This document shows positions 1 through 6,705 of a stretch of DNA of 12,701 nt, piece after piece (within the stretch, counting starts at the first letter, position 1; each line of letters starts with the position of its first letter). The stretch spans positions 1 to 12,701 of the forward strand of contig CAZMWM010000054.1 of the NCBI GenBank assembly GCA_964570105.1, read 5' to 3'. The position numbers were made by a program, and so were the translations under genes. The notes under the pieces were generated by a model. It was not told the origin of the DNA. It was given only the letters and a program-made list of their open reading frames with translations, and searched no databases. The stretch is from SIG673 sp964570105 (GTDB lineage Bacteria; Bacillota; Clostridia; Oscillospirales; CAG-272).

Positions 1-138
1 GTAGGGCGGGGGCTTGGCTCCCGCCGAAAGATGTTTGATCACGAAATTGGTTTCGGGCATTTAGTTTTGATTTATTTGATCACATAATGCTAATTTATTT
101 TTAATCGTTACCGCGGCGGGAGCAAGCACCCGCCCTAC
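1..138. repeat. Inverted pair of GC-rich palindromic repeats
   Basis: A 26-base GC-rich unit at 1-26 (begins GTAGGGCGGG, ends CTCCCGCCG) is repeated in inverse orientation at 114-138. The two agree at 24 of 25 aligned positions, with one mismatch and one extra base in the left copy. Each copy is itself a partial palindrome (GGCGGG against CCCGCC). About 87 AT-rich bases lie between. The left copy touches the window edge, so the element may extend further. Units of this kind are known as dispersed intergenic repeats in gut Clostridia; that class assignment is from memory. No transposase or target duplication is visible. Confidence 0.7.
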
Positions 139-196
139 GACATACCCATTACAAAAATCAAGATCCAAAACATATTTCGACGCGGCAACTACCGAC

Positions 197-371
197 AAAA
201 AAGGTATCACAGCGCTTAAGTCTCCACCTAAGAAGGCGGTTACGGCATTATACGGGAGTGCAAGCGACCGAGGAGCTGATGCCAAGATCCGTGGGTAAAG
301 TCTGAAAGATAAATCTTTCAGAGGCGTTTTGTGCCTTAGCAAAGCCGAAACCGTCACAAAACCGCTGTGAT
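197..371. other. Possible structured RNA or folded repeat element, strand uncertain
   Basis: No credible gene lies in 139-395. The stretch can fold into nested helices: 206-214 with 363-371 (9 perfect pairs), inside it 235-241 with 349-355 (7 pairs, one G-U), then 244-248 with 279-283 (5 pairs), a perfect 9-bp hairpin at 301-309/314-322 with a 4-base loop, and 323-329 with 341-346 (6 pairs, one bulge). Read on the minus strand, the outer helix is followed three bases later by six T (197-202), as at an intrinsic terminator. I do not recognise a known riboswitch or ncRNA family. Long-range matches of this length can arise by chance, so the call is tentative. Confidence 0.3.
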
Positions 372-398
372 TTAGAAAGGAATGGTCATAAAAAAACA

Positions 399-436
399 AA
401 AAGGCGCCGGGAGCAGAGTAGCGCCCGGTGCCTTTT
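399..436 (-). terminator. Rho-independent terminator after the 171-residue gene
   Basis: 399-411 pairs with 424-436 in a 13-bp stem with one G-T pair and a 12-base loop. On the minus strand the stem is followed by a T-rich run (opposite the A tract at 391-402). It lies about 65 bases past the stop codon of the minus-strand gene at 502-1017. Confidence 0.85.
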
Positions 437-501
437 ATACCACCGTCAAACGAGCGTGATCGGGAGCGGAGACCGCGCTGTGTGCAAGGTGGGGATGGAG
501 A

Positions 502-1017
502 TCATTTTGCTTTAGCGTCCTCGACCATCTCGAGCATATCGTCAAGCGGTATTCTGAGCTTGACCGCGCAGGAGCGGATCTTGGAGATCTGACGGCGATC
601 AGCCGCTGCCTTCTGGAGACGGCGAAGAGTGCCGAAGGGAATGCTGATAAGCTCGGCTATTGCGGCGACGTTATCGAACGACGTGAACTTTCCGCAGAAG
701 CGATACTGTACGGAATGCTCATCAAGGCACAGATCGCATATTATAACGAGACGCTTCTGATAAGCGTAAACGGCTTCTCTGTAAGCAAATGCGAGCTTCT
801 TTTTGAACTCGGCATCTCCCAAGGGAGAGAGATCTCCGGAAAGAAGTACGGAAAACTCCGTGTTATCCGCAAGGAGCAGACCAAGCACTACGGGATAGCT
901 CCCGGACGTGTCCTTCATCTCGTTGATGATGTTGGTGAGCATCTCCTTGTGCGCCTTCTTTTCTTCGCTGTTCAGGGCGTTATAGTTATCGACGTAATTG
1001 AGATAAGTGTCAAGCAT
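502..1017 (-). CDS. Hypothetical protein, 171 residues
   Basis: I do not recognise this protein. It starts at an ATG with GAAAGGAA about 7 bases upstream, and the gene is closed by a strong terminator, so it is very probably real. It is soluble in appearance, with no signal peptide or membrane segment. Residues 1-35 are charged and helical. The middle (about 41-65, VVLGLLLADNTEFSVLLSGD) looks like an alternating sheet region, and residues 93-109 carry cysteines (CDLCLDE and RFCGKF) without a clear metal-site pattern. The C-terminal third (about 115-165, with IAELISIPFGTLRRL then KLRIPLDDMLEM) has the spacing of a helix-turn-helix domain in which the last segment resembles the usual xxLgipldxLl ending of XRE-type regulators, but this is a visual impression. 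It appears monocistronic. A DNA-binding role is possible but unproven. Confidence 0.8.
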   Translation of the reverse strand: MLDTYLNYVDNYNALNSEEKKAHKEMLTNIINEMKDTSGSYPVVLGLLLADNTEFSVLLSGDLSPLGDAEFKKKLAFAYREAVYAYQKRLVIICDLCLDEHSVQYRFCGKFTSFDNVAAIAELISIPFGTLRRLQKAAADRRQISKIRSCAVKLRIPLDDMLEMVEDAKAK

Positions 1018-1080
1018 ACAGAATTCCTTTCGTGGCGACCTGCCTGTGTTCGATGGTGGTTTGCAATATTTTAGCGCGAG

Positions 1081-1098
1081 AGCCGTCGCGAAACGGCT
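1081..1098. other. Small hairpin in the leader of the 171-residue gene
   Basis: AGCCGT at 1081-1086 pairs with ACGGCT at 1093-1098 around a six-base loop. It lies between the weak promoter and the minus-strand start codon at 1017. Short and of uncertain meaning. Confidence 0.3.
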
Positions 1099-1113
1099 TT
1101 TGCGTCGATTTCT

Positions 1114-1142
1114 TTTTTATGTCCGAAAATTTTCGAACGCAA
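1114..1142 (-). promoter_or_regulatory. Weak sigma-A-like promoter for the 171-residue gene
   Basis: On the minus strand TTGCGT (1137-1142) and TAAAAA (1114-1119) are separated by 17 bases. The spacer holds a perfect 12-bp palindrome, CGAAAATTTTCG, at 1124-1135, which could be an operator. The leader would be about 90 bases. The hexamers are poor matches, so the true promoter may lie elsewhere in 1018-1250. Confidence 0.3.
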
Positions 1143-1478
1143 TCATTTTAACACGTTTTTCGACGGTATAAAAGGAATTTCTTGTAAAAACCTTGTTAAG
1201 TTTTTGTGTAATCCACTTTATTGACCTTTAAAACAGCCAGCAACTTACCAGATCGGTGATAATTGTGACTGTGGATTTTATGAAAAAAATAAGGAATTAT
1301 GAACGTATTTATTATGAACGGGAAAATGAACGAAATGTAAATTTGTCTTACTGCCGAGTTTTTGGCATTTTGCACCAAGCTTTTGTGAGCGTCGAGCTTT
1401 GAAAAAGGCGCTACCGACGATGGCGTCGGGCTTAAAAACGGGTTCTGACGGTAAGTGTGACGAATGACAAGATCACAC
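1143..1478. other. AT-rich intergenic stretch without a gene
   Basis: No reading frame here has a ribosome binding site or a recognisable product. ATGAACG occurs three times, at 1299-1305, 1314-1320 and 1326-1332; the first two sit inside a longer direct repeat ATTATGAACG (1296-1305 and 1311-1320) with a 15-base period. A short inverted pair CCGAC/GTCGG occurs near 1415-1430. The region separates a minus-strand gene from a plus-strand gene and probably carries only control sequences. Confidence 0.5.
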
Positions 1479-1507
1479 TTGATTTTTTCTCGAAGATGTG
1501 CTAAAAT
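1479..1507 (+). promoter_or_regulatory. Sigma-A promoter of the DUF3737 gene
   Basis: TTGATT (1479-1484), 17 bases, TAAAAT (1502-1507), with an extended -10 TGC directly before the -10. Transcription should begin near 1514, giving a leader of about 52 bases. This places the upstream in-frame ATG at 1464 outside the transcript and settles the gene start at 1566. Confidence 0.8.
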
Positions 1508-1565
1508 ATTCTTACTTGAAGATGTTAAAGAAAGGCGCGGTGTCTTTGACCGCGGAGAACTTATT

Positions 1566-2423
1566 ATGAAGAGGATGATAGAAAGCGAAACTCACGGAGA
1601 GGAAAGAGCGTTTTACGGTCTGCGTGATGCGCGGCTCGTACGCTGTTCCTTTGAGGGTGACGAGGACGGTGAGTCCGCGCTCAAGGAATGCTCGGATCTG
1701 GAGCTTTCGGACTGCCGGTTTGAGTTGCGGTATCCGCTCTGGCACGTGAAGGGGGCAGAGCTTTGTGACTGTCGGATGAGCGAAACGTGCAGAGCGGCGC
1801 TTTGGTACTGCTCGAATATCGATATACGTTCCTCGACGCTCGGCGGCATCAAGGCGGTGCGTGAATGTGAGGACGTAGCTTTGGATGGCTGTACGGTCAC
1901 GAGCACCGAATTTGGATGGAAAACCCGGGGATTTACCGCGTGTAATACCGAAATTCGCGGTGAGTACGCGTTTCTTGATTCCGCCCGTCTCAAGCTTGAT
2001 AATGTCCGCCTGTGCGGCAAATATTCCTTTCAATACGTCAAGGGCGCGGTCGTGACCGGCTCTGTTCTCGATACAAAGGACGCCTTTTGGCACGCCGAGG
2101 ACGTGACCGTCTGTGACAGCGTGATCAAGGGTGAATATCTCGGTTGGTATTCCAAGCGTCTCCGCCTTGTGCGTTGCCGCATATCCGGAACGCAACCGCT
2201 TTGCTATGCCGAGGAGCTTACGCTCGAGGACTGTGTGATGGAGGACTGTGATCTTTCTTTTGAAAAGAGCACCGTGCACGCGGAGGTCTCGGGTGAGATA
2301 TTGAGCGTCAAAAATCCGAGCGGCGGCGTTATCGTGGCTTCCTCTGTCGGCGAGGTCATCTCCGAGGACGGAAGAGAGAAAAAGACCTTGCTCACGCTTC
2401 CTTCGGGCAAGCGTTACATATGA
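1566..2423 (+). CDS. DUF3737 family protein
   Basis: A 285-residue protein matching the DUF3737 family as I remember it (early GEDGESALKE-type segment, then repeated aromatic turns such as YPLWHV, ALWYCSN, DAFWHAEDVTV and GEYLGWYSKRL). The repeats recur about every 20 residues with alternating hydrophobic and cysteine/serine positions, as expected for a right-handed beta-helix resembling pentapeptide-repeat proteins. No signal peptide, membrane segment or catalytic motif is seen, and the biochemical function of the family is unknown. The start at 1566 is chosen because GGAG lies 8 bases upstream and the promoter's -10 ends at 1507; a longer in-frame reading would begin upstream of transcription. 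Length is normal for the family. It is expressed alone; no clear terminator separates it from the following gene, which has its own promoter. Confidence 0.92.
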   Translation: MKRMIESETHGEERAFYGLRDARLVRCSFEGDEDGESALKECSDLELSDCRFELRYPLWHVKGAELCDCRMSETCRAALWYCSNIDIRSSTLGGIKAVRECEDVALDGCTVTSTEFGWKTRGFTACNTEIRGEYAFLDSARLKLDNVRLCGKYSFQYVKGAVVTGSVLDTKDAFWHAEDVTVCDSVIKGEYLGWYSKRLRLVRCRISGTQPLCYAEELTLEDCVMEDCDLSFEKSTVHAEVSGEILSVKNPSGGVIVASSVGEVISEDGREKKTLLTLPSGKRYI

Positions 2424-2492
2424 TCCGATGCGATAATTATAGGGTGTTATGCAGATGCGTACCAAAAATCGCAAAAATTTTCAGTCGGAATA

Positions 2493-2521
2493 TTGACATT
2501 TTATTCTAATCGTGCTATAAT
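2493..2521 (+). promoter_or_regulatory. Consensus sigma-A promoter of the CvpA-like gene
   Basis: A perfect TTGACA (2493-2498), 17 bases, and a perfect TATAAT (2516-2521), preceded by an extended -10 TGC. Transcription should start near 2528, about 36 bases before the start codon. This is one of the strongest promoters in the window. Confidence 0.9.
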
Positions 2522-2563
2522 ATAAAATCATTTGTTGATGATGATGGGAGGAGTGATAAGAAA

Positions 2564-4201
2564 ATGGTCGAGATGATATCGGTCATTCAAGATTTTTTTG
2601 GTAACAGCGCTTTGCAGACGGTGGTAGTCGCGGTCGTGCTTGCGTTCGTTATACTCTCTGCGTTCTTCAGTTTGTTCAGAAGAGCGTGGAAGTCCGGCTT
2701 AAGACTTATTACAGTCATAATAAGCGCGGTGGGTGCCTTCGCTATGTCGTTTGCGCTCAAGGACAGTTTTCGGGAGATGATAGAGGAATCGATAATTCCC
2801 TCTCTCAGCGCGACCTATCCCGAGGTCGAAGAGGGGTATGCTTACCTGCTTGCCGCTTTTCCGCAGAACACCGCGGTCATCGAGGACCTTGTGTGCTCGC
2901 TGTTTTTGCCGATATTCTTCCTTTTGATATTTATAGGCTTTCTGATAGTTACGTGGGTAGCGTATCTCGTTCTGAGCCTGATATTGAGGATCGGCGCCGG
3001 AAAGGGCAAGCGTCGCCCGATATTCTCCGCGCTCATCGGAGCTTTGCAGGCGTGTATAGTCATTGCAGTCCTTATCATGCCGCTCAGCTGTTATCTCGAG
3101 CTTAGCGATATCATGGTGGATAATATGGAGAAGAACGGTATGCTCGATGCCGATAACGAATTCTATATAGGCGTAGAGGCTGACGATGAGACGCTCGTGA
3201 AGCTTCGCGATTTTAATGACAGCGCGCTTTTGAAGGTCTACCGCGCCTGCGGTGGAAATGCCCTGTGCACGGCTCTTACCTCGGTCAGCAACGAGAGCGG
3301 ACGGATGTCATCGCTCAAGACCGAGATTGACTGCATCTCGGATGTTGCCTGCGGATTTACCAAGCTCGCTATGTCCGATGTTTACAATGAGTATACCGCG
3401 CAGGACGCACAGCTCGTGGTCGATCTGGTGGAAAAGCTCACCGACAGCGAGCGCTCGCTCGTTTTGCCGTCGCTTTCAAGAGAGATAGTGTATAATCTGA
3501 CCGAGGCGTGGATGTACGACGAGTCGTTCCTCGGATTGCCGTCTCCGGAGATCGGTGAGCCGCTCTCGTCGCTGTTTGACTCCGCTATCGAGCTTCTGAA
3601 TGAGGATTCGAAGAACGCCGCGTATTTCTCCGACGACTTTAAGACCATCGCAAATCTCTTCCTCGTGCTTGCTGAGGGTGAGGTATTCAAGATGTATTCG
3701 GAGGGAAGGCTGTCGCTGGTCAATGTTCTCGGAAATTCCGACGTTATCAACCGCTCTGTCGAGGTGCTCGAGAGCAACCTGCGCACAAGACCTCTCGTTG
3801 CTGAGCTTAAGACGATGGCGATGTCCGCTATATCGAATTACGTCGTTGCCGACCTTGACGATCTCGATCCCAAATATACGGGGCTTATCACGGATATCGC
3901 GGATGTTCTCGATAACAATACTCCCGATAACGTATCCGAGCTTACCGAAGAGCAACGCGCGGCACGCACCGAGGCTGTAAAGAACGGCGTTGTCGATGCA
4001 TTTGAAGCGGCTGATATACCGATATCCGACGCTATCGTTGATATGTATGCCGACGAGGCTATCGAGTATTACGATCAGCACACCGATGATTTCTCGGATC
4101 CCGAGTCGATAATCAAGAGCTTTATTGAAAGCTATGTTTCCGGGGATATCAAGATCCCCGACGAGGTCATTGACGATATAACCGAAGGTCTGCTCGGCTG
4201 A
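2564..4201 (+). CDS. CvpA-like membrane protein with long soluble C-terminal region
   Basis: A 545-residue protein. The first 180 residues hold four predicted membrane helices (about 17-38, 46-65, 112-142 and 155-178) with a basic loop RRAWKSG after the first and KGKRR before the fourth. This layout, and the IFSALIGALQACIVIAVLI segment, resemble the CvpA (colicin V production) family, which has four helices and is about 160-200 residues long. The remaining 365 residues are acidic, mainly helical and lack membrane segments or motifs I can name. The start has GGGAGGAG 10 bases upstream. The gene stands alone between its own promoter and a bidirectional terminator. CvpA-type proteins are linked to membrane and cell-envelope processes, but the mechanism is unclear, so no function is assigned. 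The similarity is from pattern alone; a generic four-helix membrane protein remains possible. Confidence 0.75.
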   Translation: MVEMISVIQDFFGNSALQTVVVAVVLAFVILSAFFSLFRRAWKSGLRLITVIISAVGAFAMSFALKDSFREMIEESIIPSLSATYPEVEEGYAYLLAAFPQNTAVIEDLVCSLFLPIFFLLIFIGFLIVTWVAYLVLSLILRIGAGKGKRRPIFSALIGALQACIVIAVLIMPLSCYLELSDIMVDNMEKNGMLDADNEFYIGVEADDETLVKLRDFNDSALLKVYRACGGNALCTALTSVSNESGRMSSLKTEIDCISDVACGFTKLAMSDVYNEYTAQDAQLVVDLVEKLTDSERSLVLPSLSREIVYNLTEAWMYDESFLGLPSPEIGEPLSSLFDSAIELLNEDSKNAAYFSDDFKTIANLFLVLAEGEVFKMYSEGRLSLVNVLGNSDVINRSVEVLESNLRTRPLVAELKTMAMSAISNYVVADLDDLDPKYTGLITDIADVLDNNTPDNVSELTEEQRAARTEAVKNGVVDAFEAADIPISDAIVDMYADEAIEYYDQHTDDFSDPESIIKSFIESYVSGDIKIPDEVIDDITEGLLG

Positions 4202-4226
4202 CGCAGAGAAAAAATAAAGCAAAAAC

Positions 4227-4264
4227 AGCTCCGCCCCTCGCAAGGCATCGCGAGGGGCGGAGCT
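4227..4264. terminator. Bidirectional terminator between convergent genes
   Basis: A perfect 15-bp stem (4227-4241 with 4250-4264) around an 8-base loop. On the minus strand it is followed by GTTTTTGC and more T-rich sequence, a good terminator for the ylxM-ffh-rpsP-khpA operon. On the plus strand the downstream run is weaker (TATGTTTGGTTT) but should still stop the CvpA-like transcript. Confidence 0.9.
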
Positions 4265-4294
4265 TATGTTTGGTTTAATGCTGACGCCGCGGGA

Positions 4295-4576
4295 TCAATC
4301 CTCGGCTTCGCCTTCGTCTGCGGAGGCAAGCTCGTCCGCGTCGAGGATATCCACCCGTACTCTTTGACCGGAAGCGGTCGCCGCCGCCTTCATCACCGTG
4401 CGAATGGCTTTGGCGATCTTGCCGTGACGGCCTATCACCTTTCCCATATCCGCCGGGGCGACGTTGAGCTTCAGGAGGACTTCCTTTCCGCTGATCTTTT
4501 CGATGATCACCACGTTATCCGGCTCGGTCACGAGGGGCTTCACCAGATCGGACAGCAGATCCTTCAGTATGACCAC
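4295..4576 (-). CDS. khpA: KH-domain RNA-binding protein KhpA (YlqC family)
   Basis: A 93-residue single KH-domain protein. Residues 47-59 (VIGRHGKIAKAIR) hold the KH signature with the GXXG loop G49-R50-H51-G52, which contacts RNA backbone. KhpA proteins of Gram-positive bacteria bind RNA in the cytoplasm, usually with a partner KhpB, and affect cell division and elongation in streptococci. The family is usually 75-80 residues; the extra length here is an acidic tail (DADELASADEGEAED). The start codon is GTG, chosen because AAAGGAG lies 9 bases upstream and the N-terminus (MVILKDLL) then fits the family. It is the last gene of the operon, 36 bases after rpsP, and is followed by the terminator at 4227-4264. 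Confidence 0.95.
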   Translation of the reverse strand: MVILKDLLSDLVKPLVTEPDNVVIIEKISGKEVLLKLNVAPADMGKVIGRHGKIAKAIRTVMKAAATASGQRVRVDILDADELASADEGEAED

Positions 4577-4612
4577 GTTTTAAGGCTCCTTTCGGTTGCT
4601 GTGTCCGAGAGT

Positions 4613-4849
4613 TCAGTTTCCGGCTTTTTTGATAAGATCGCGTACGGTCTCGGTGGGCTGAGCGCCGTTTGCTATCCACTTGTTTGCCTTCTCCATATCG
4701 AGCTTTACGGTGGCAGGCTCGGTGTTGGGATCGTAAGTTCCGATCTCCTCGATAAATCTGCCGTCACGGGGATATCTGGAATCCGCGACAACTATGCGGT
4801 AAAAGGGATTCTTCTTTGCTCCCATTCTCTTGAGTCTGATCTTAACCAT
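4613..4849 (-). CDS. rpsP: Small ribosomal subunit protein bS16
   Basis: A 78-residue protein with the full bS16 signature: MVKIRLKRMGAKKNPFYRI at the N-terminus, then VVADSRYPRDGRFIEEIGTYDP and the C-terminal helix with GAQPTETV. bS16 binds 16S rRNA early in 30S assembly. The ATG at 4849 is preferred over an in-frame TTG 15 bases upstream, because that TTG overlaps the GGAGG (4858-4862) that serves this ATG with 8-base spacing. It lies 96 bases after ffh and 36 bases before khpA, the standard Firmicutes order. The ffh-rpsP gap is AT-rich and contains a weak 5-bp hairpin but no clear promoter or terminator. Confidence 0.98.
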   Translation of the reverse strand: MVKIRLKRMGAKKNPFYRIVVADSRYPRDGRFIEEIGTYDPNTEPATVKLDMEKANKWIANGAQPTETVRDLIKKAGN

Positions 4850-4945
4850 TTTTCTTTCCTCCAAAAATATATATTTTTAATTTTTATATTAGCGAAAGGG
4901 TAGGTTAAAGCCCCTCCGTTTTTGGCTTATATATCCGTGCGCAGA

Positions 4946-6301
4946 TCAAAACGGAAGCTTTCCGCCGCGCATCGCCTTTTTCCCGAAAAGCCCGGAAAGC
5001 ATACCGGTGTTTCCGGAAGCGACGCGTTTCATCAGTTTATTTATCTGCGAATATTGGTTTAAGAGCTTGTTCACGTCCTCAACGGTAGTACCGCTGCCCG
5101 TGGCAATGCGCTTTTTACGCGAGCCGTTTATGATGTCCGGCTTTGTACGCTCTTTTTTGGTCATCGACAGTATGATGGCTTCCTGTCGGTCTATAAGCTT
5201 TTCGTCTATCTTTGCATCCTTGAGGGCACCTCTGTCTATTCCGGGCATCATCGCCATTATCTGATCCATCGATCCCATCTTCCGCACCTGACGGAACTGC
5301 TCAAGGTAATCGTCGAGCGTGAAGGAGGACTCGCGTAGCTTGCGCTCCATCTCCTCAGCCTGCTTTTGGTCGTACGCCGCCTCTGCTTTCTCTATCAAGG
5401 AGAGTATATCGCCCATTCCGAGTATCCTCGAAGCCATACGGTCGGGGTGGAAAGGCTCGATGGCGTCCATCTTTTCGCCTGTGCCGACGAATTTTATCGG
5501 TTTTCCGGTGACGCACCGTACCGACAGTGCCGCGCCGCCGCGTGTATCTCCGTCAAGCATCGTGAGTATCACTCCGCTTATATCGAGCATATTATTGAAG
5601 GTCTCGGCAACGTTCACGGACTCCTGTCCGATCATAGCGTTTATGACGAGCAATATCTCGGTCGGCTCGACGGCTGACTTGATATCTCGAAGCTCGTTCA
5701 TCAGTACCTCGTCTATCTGGAGACGTCCCGCGGTATCGAGGAACACCATATCGTTGCCGTTCTTTTTGGCGTGCTCCACAGCCGCGCGGGCGATCTCGAC
5801 GGGTGATATCTTATCTCCCATCGTGAATACCGGTACGTCTATCTGCTGTCCGAGAGTCTGGAGCTGTGTGATAGCCGCAGGTCTGTAAACGTCACAGGCT
5901 ACGAGCAGGGGGCGCTTGCCTTGCTTTTTATACATAAGCGCGAGCTTTCCGCTGTGCGTCGTCTTTCCCGAGCCTTGAAGTCCGCACATCATAACGACTG
6001 TCGGAGGCTTTGAGGCTATGGTCAGCTTCGCGTTCGTTCCGCCCATAAGAGCCGTCAGCTCTTCGTTTACTATCTTTACCACCTGCTGTGCAGGTACGAG
6101 ACTTTCAAGCACTTCGCTTCCGACGGCTCGTTCCGTGACTGTCTTTATAAAATCGCGAACGACCTTGAAATTTACGTCTGCTTCAAGGAGCGCAAGCTTT
6201 ATCTCGCGCATACCTGCCTTGACGTCTGCTTCTGTCAGCTTTCCCTTGCTGCGGAATTTCTTGAATGCTTCCGATAGCTTATCGGTAAGTGTCTGAAACA
6301 T
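4946..6301 (-). CDS. ffh: Signal recognition particle GTPase Ffh
   Basis: A 451-residue SRP54 protein that, with 4.5S/6S RNA, captures signal sequences of nascent membrane and secreted proteins and delivers them to FtsY. It has an N domain (1-90), a G domain (about 95-295) with the P-loop GLQGSGKTT at 107-115, DVYRPAA at 137-143, DTAGR at 189-193 and GTGEK at 273-277, and a methionine-rich M domain (about 300-451) with the RNA-binding segment RIATGSGTTVEDVN near 398-411. Two usually conserved motifs differ: the base-recognition motif TKLDGD reads TMLDGD (Met248), and DAMTGQ reads NAMIGQ (Asn221, Ile224). The length is normal and the frame intact. The start ATG has AAAGGA 10 bases upstream. 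It follows ylxM by 43 bases in one operon. Confidence 0.98.
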   Translation of the reverse strand: MFQTLTDKLSEAFKKFRSKGKLTEADVKAGMREIKLALLEADVNFKVVRDFIKTVTERAVGSEVLESLVPAQQVVKIVNEELTALMGGTNAKLTIASKPPTVVMMCGLQGSGKTTHSGKLALMYKKQGKRPLLVACDVYRPAAITQLQTLGQQIDVPVFTMGDKISPVEIARAAVEHAKKNGNDMVFLDTAGRLQIDEVLMNELRDIKSAVEPTEILLVINAMIGQESVNVAETFNNMLDISGVILTMLDGDTRGGAALSVRCVTGKPIKFVGTGEKMDAIEPFHPDRMASRILGMGDILSLIEKAEAAYDQKQAEEMERKLRESSFTLDDYLEQFRQVRKMGSMDQIMAMMPGIDRGALKDAKIDEKLIDRQEAIILSMTKKERTKPDIINGSRKKRIATGSGTTVEDVNKLLNQYSQINKLMKRVASGNTGMLSGLFGKKAMRGGKLPF

Positions 6302-6344
6302 TATCTGCGGTTCCTTTCATTGCCGGTTGGGTTGTCCGGACGCA

Positions 6345-6656
6345 TCAAAGCCGTATCCCGTCTGCGGCGGCACGCGCCGCTTCAAGGTCAGCGCTGTCCA
6401 AGGCGCGTCTGAGTGCGTCCAGTGAAGCTGAGAGGCGAGCCTCGCGGCTTGCAAGCTTGAGTGCGTTTTCGTACTCGACGAGCTGCGCCTCGGTCTTTTT
6501 TATGCAATCTCGCACGCCCTGACGCGTTATGCCTGTGTTTTCCGCTATCTCCGAGAGCGATTCGTCCTCATTATAATAAAGGGACATTATATCTCGCTGT
6601 CTGTCGGTGAGCAACGGCGCGTAGACGTCGAAAAGTCTTACGAGCATTACGTTCAT
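6345..6656 (-). CDS. ylxM: YlxM/p13-like helix-turn-helix SRP-associated protein
   Basis: A 103-residue protein of the UPF0122 (YlxM) family. Residues 1-60 carry the family pattern: LFDVYAPLLTDRQRDIMSLYYNED, then a helix-turn-helix SLSEIAENTGITRQGVRDCIKKTE resembling sigma-factor region 4. The C-terminal 45 residues are an alanine-rich helix. YlxM is known to associate with SRP and, in streptococci, to modulate Ffh activity; its DNA-binding-like fold also suggests transcriptional control. An in-frame open frame extends to 6734, but the start at 6656 is preferred: AAAGG lies 9 bases upstream, the N-terminus fits the family, and the promoter at 6706-6734 lies inside the longer reading. It is the first gene of the ylxM-ffh-rpsP-khpA operon. 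Confidence 0.95.
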   Translation of the reverse strand: MNVMLVRLFDVYAPLLTDRQRDIMSLYYNEDESLSEIAENTGITRQGVRDCIKKTEAQLVEYENALKLASREARLSASLDALRRALDSADLEAARAAADGIRL

Positions 6657-6682
6657 TTCGCGCATCCTTTGTATCGTTATGC

Positions 6683-6705
6683 CTGTAAAGCAAATTACTT
6701 TACAG
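6683..6705. promoter_or_regulatory. Palindrome at the ylxM operon transcription start (candidate operator)
   Basis: A perfect inverted repeat CTGTAAAG / CTTTACAG (6683-6690 and 6698-6705) with a 7-base centre. It abuts the -10 box (which ends at 6706) and covers the expected start of transcription near 6699. That position is typical for a repressor site; in RNA it would form only part of a hairpin, because most of the upper arm is not transcribed. YlxM itself is a possible ligand. Confidence 0.65.

Noticed and set aside
61..399. A 112-codon minus-strand frame beside the GC-rich repeats
   Set aside because: It starts with TTG inside the tail of the upstream gene's terminator, lacks a ribosome binding site, and runs through the repeat and the foldable stretch.
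715..1074. A 119-codon plus-strand frame overlapping the 171-residue gene
   Set aside because: No ribosome binding site or promoter; the opposite strand has both a ribosome binding site and a terminator.
1124..1135. CGAAAATTTTCG as a LexA (SOS) box
   Set aside because: The Gram-positive LexA site needs GAAC...GTTC arms, which are absent; it remains only an unassigned palindrome.
1196..1378. A 60-codon minus-strand frame in AT-rich intergenic sequence
   Set aside because: Low-complexity translation and no Shine-Dalgarno sequence.
1464..1565. Upstream in-frame extension of the DUF3737 protein
   Set aside because: The promoter's -10 box lies at 1502-1507, so this extension is not transcribed from it; GGAG fits the ATG at 1566.
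1512..2474. A 320-codon open frame antisense to the DUF3737 gene
   Set aside because: Shadow of a gene with recognisable family features and a good promoter; the antisense frame has neither.
3476..4243. A 255-codon minus-strand frame under the CvpA-like gene
   Set aside because: It begins inside the bidirectional terminator and is a shadow frame.
4364..4903. A 179-codon plus-strand frame across khpA and rpsP
   Set aside because: Antisense to two conserved genes, with no initiation signals.
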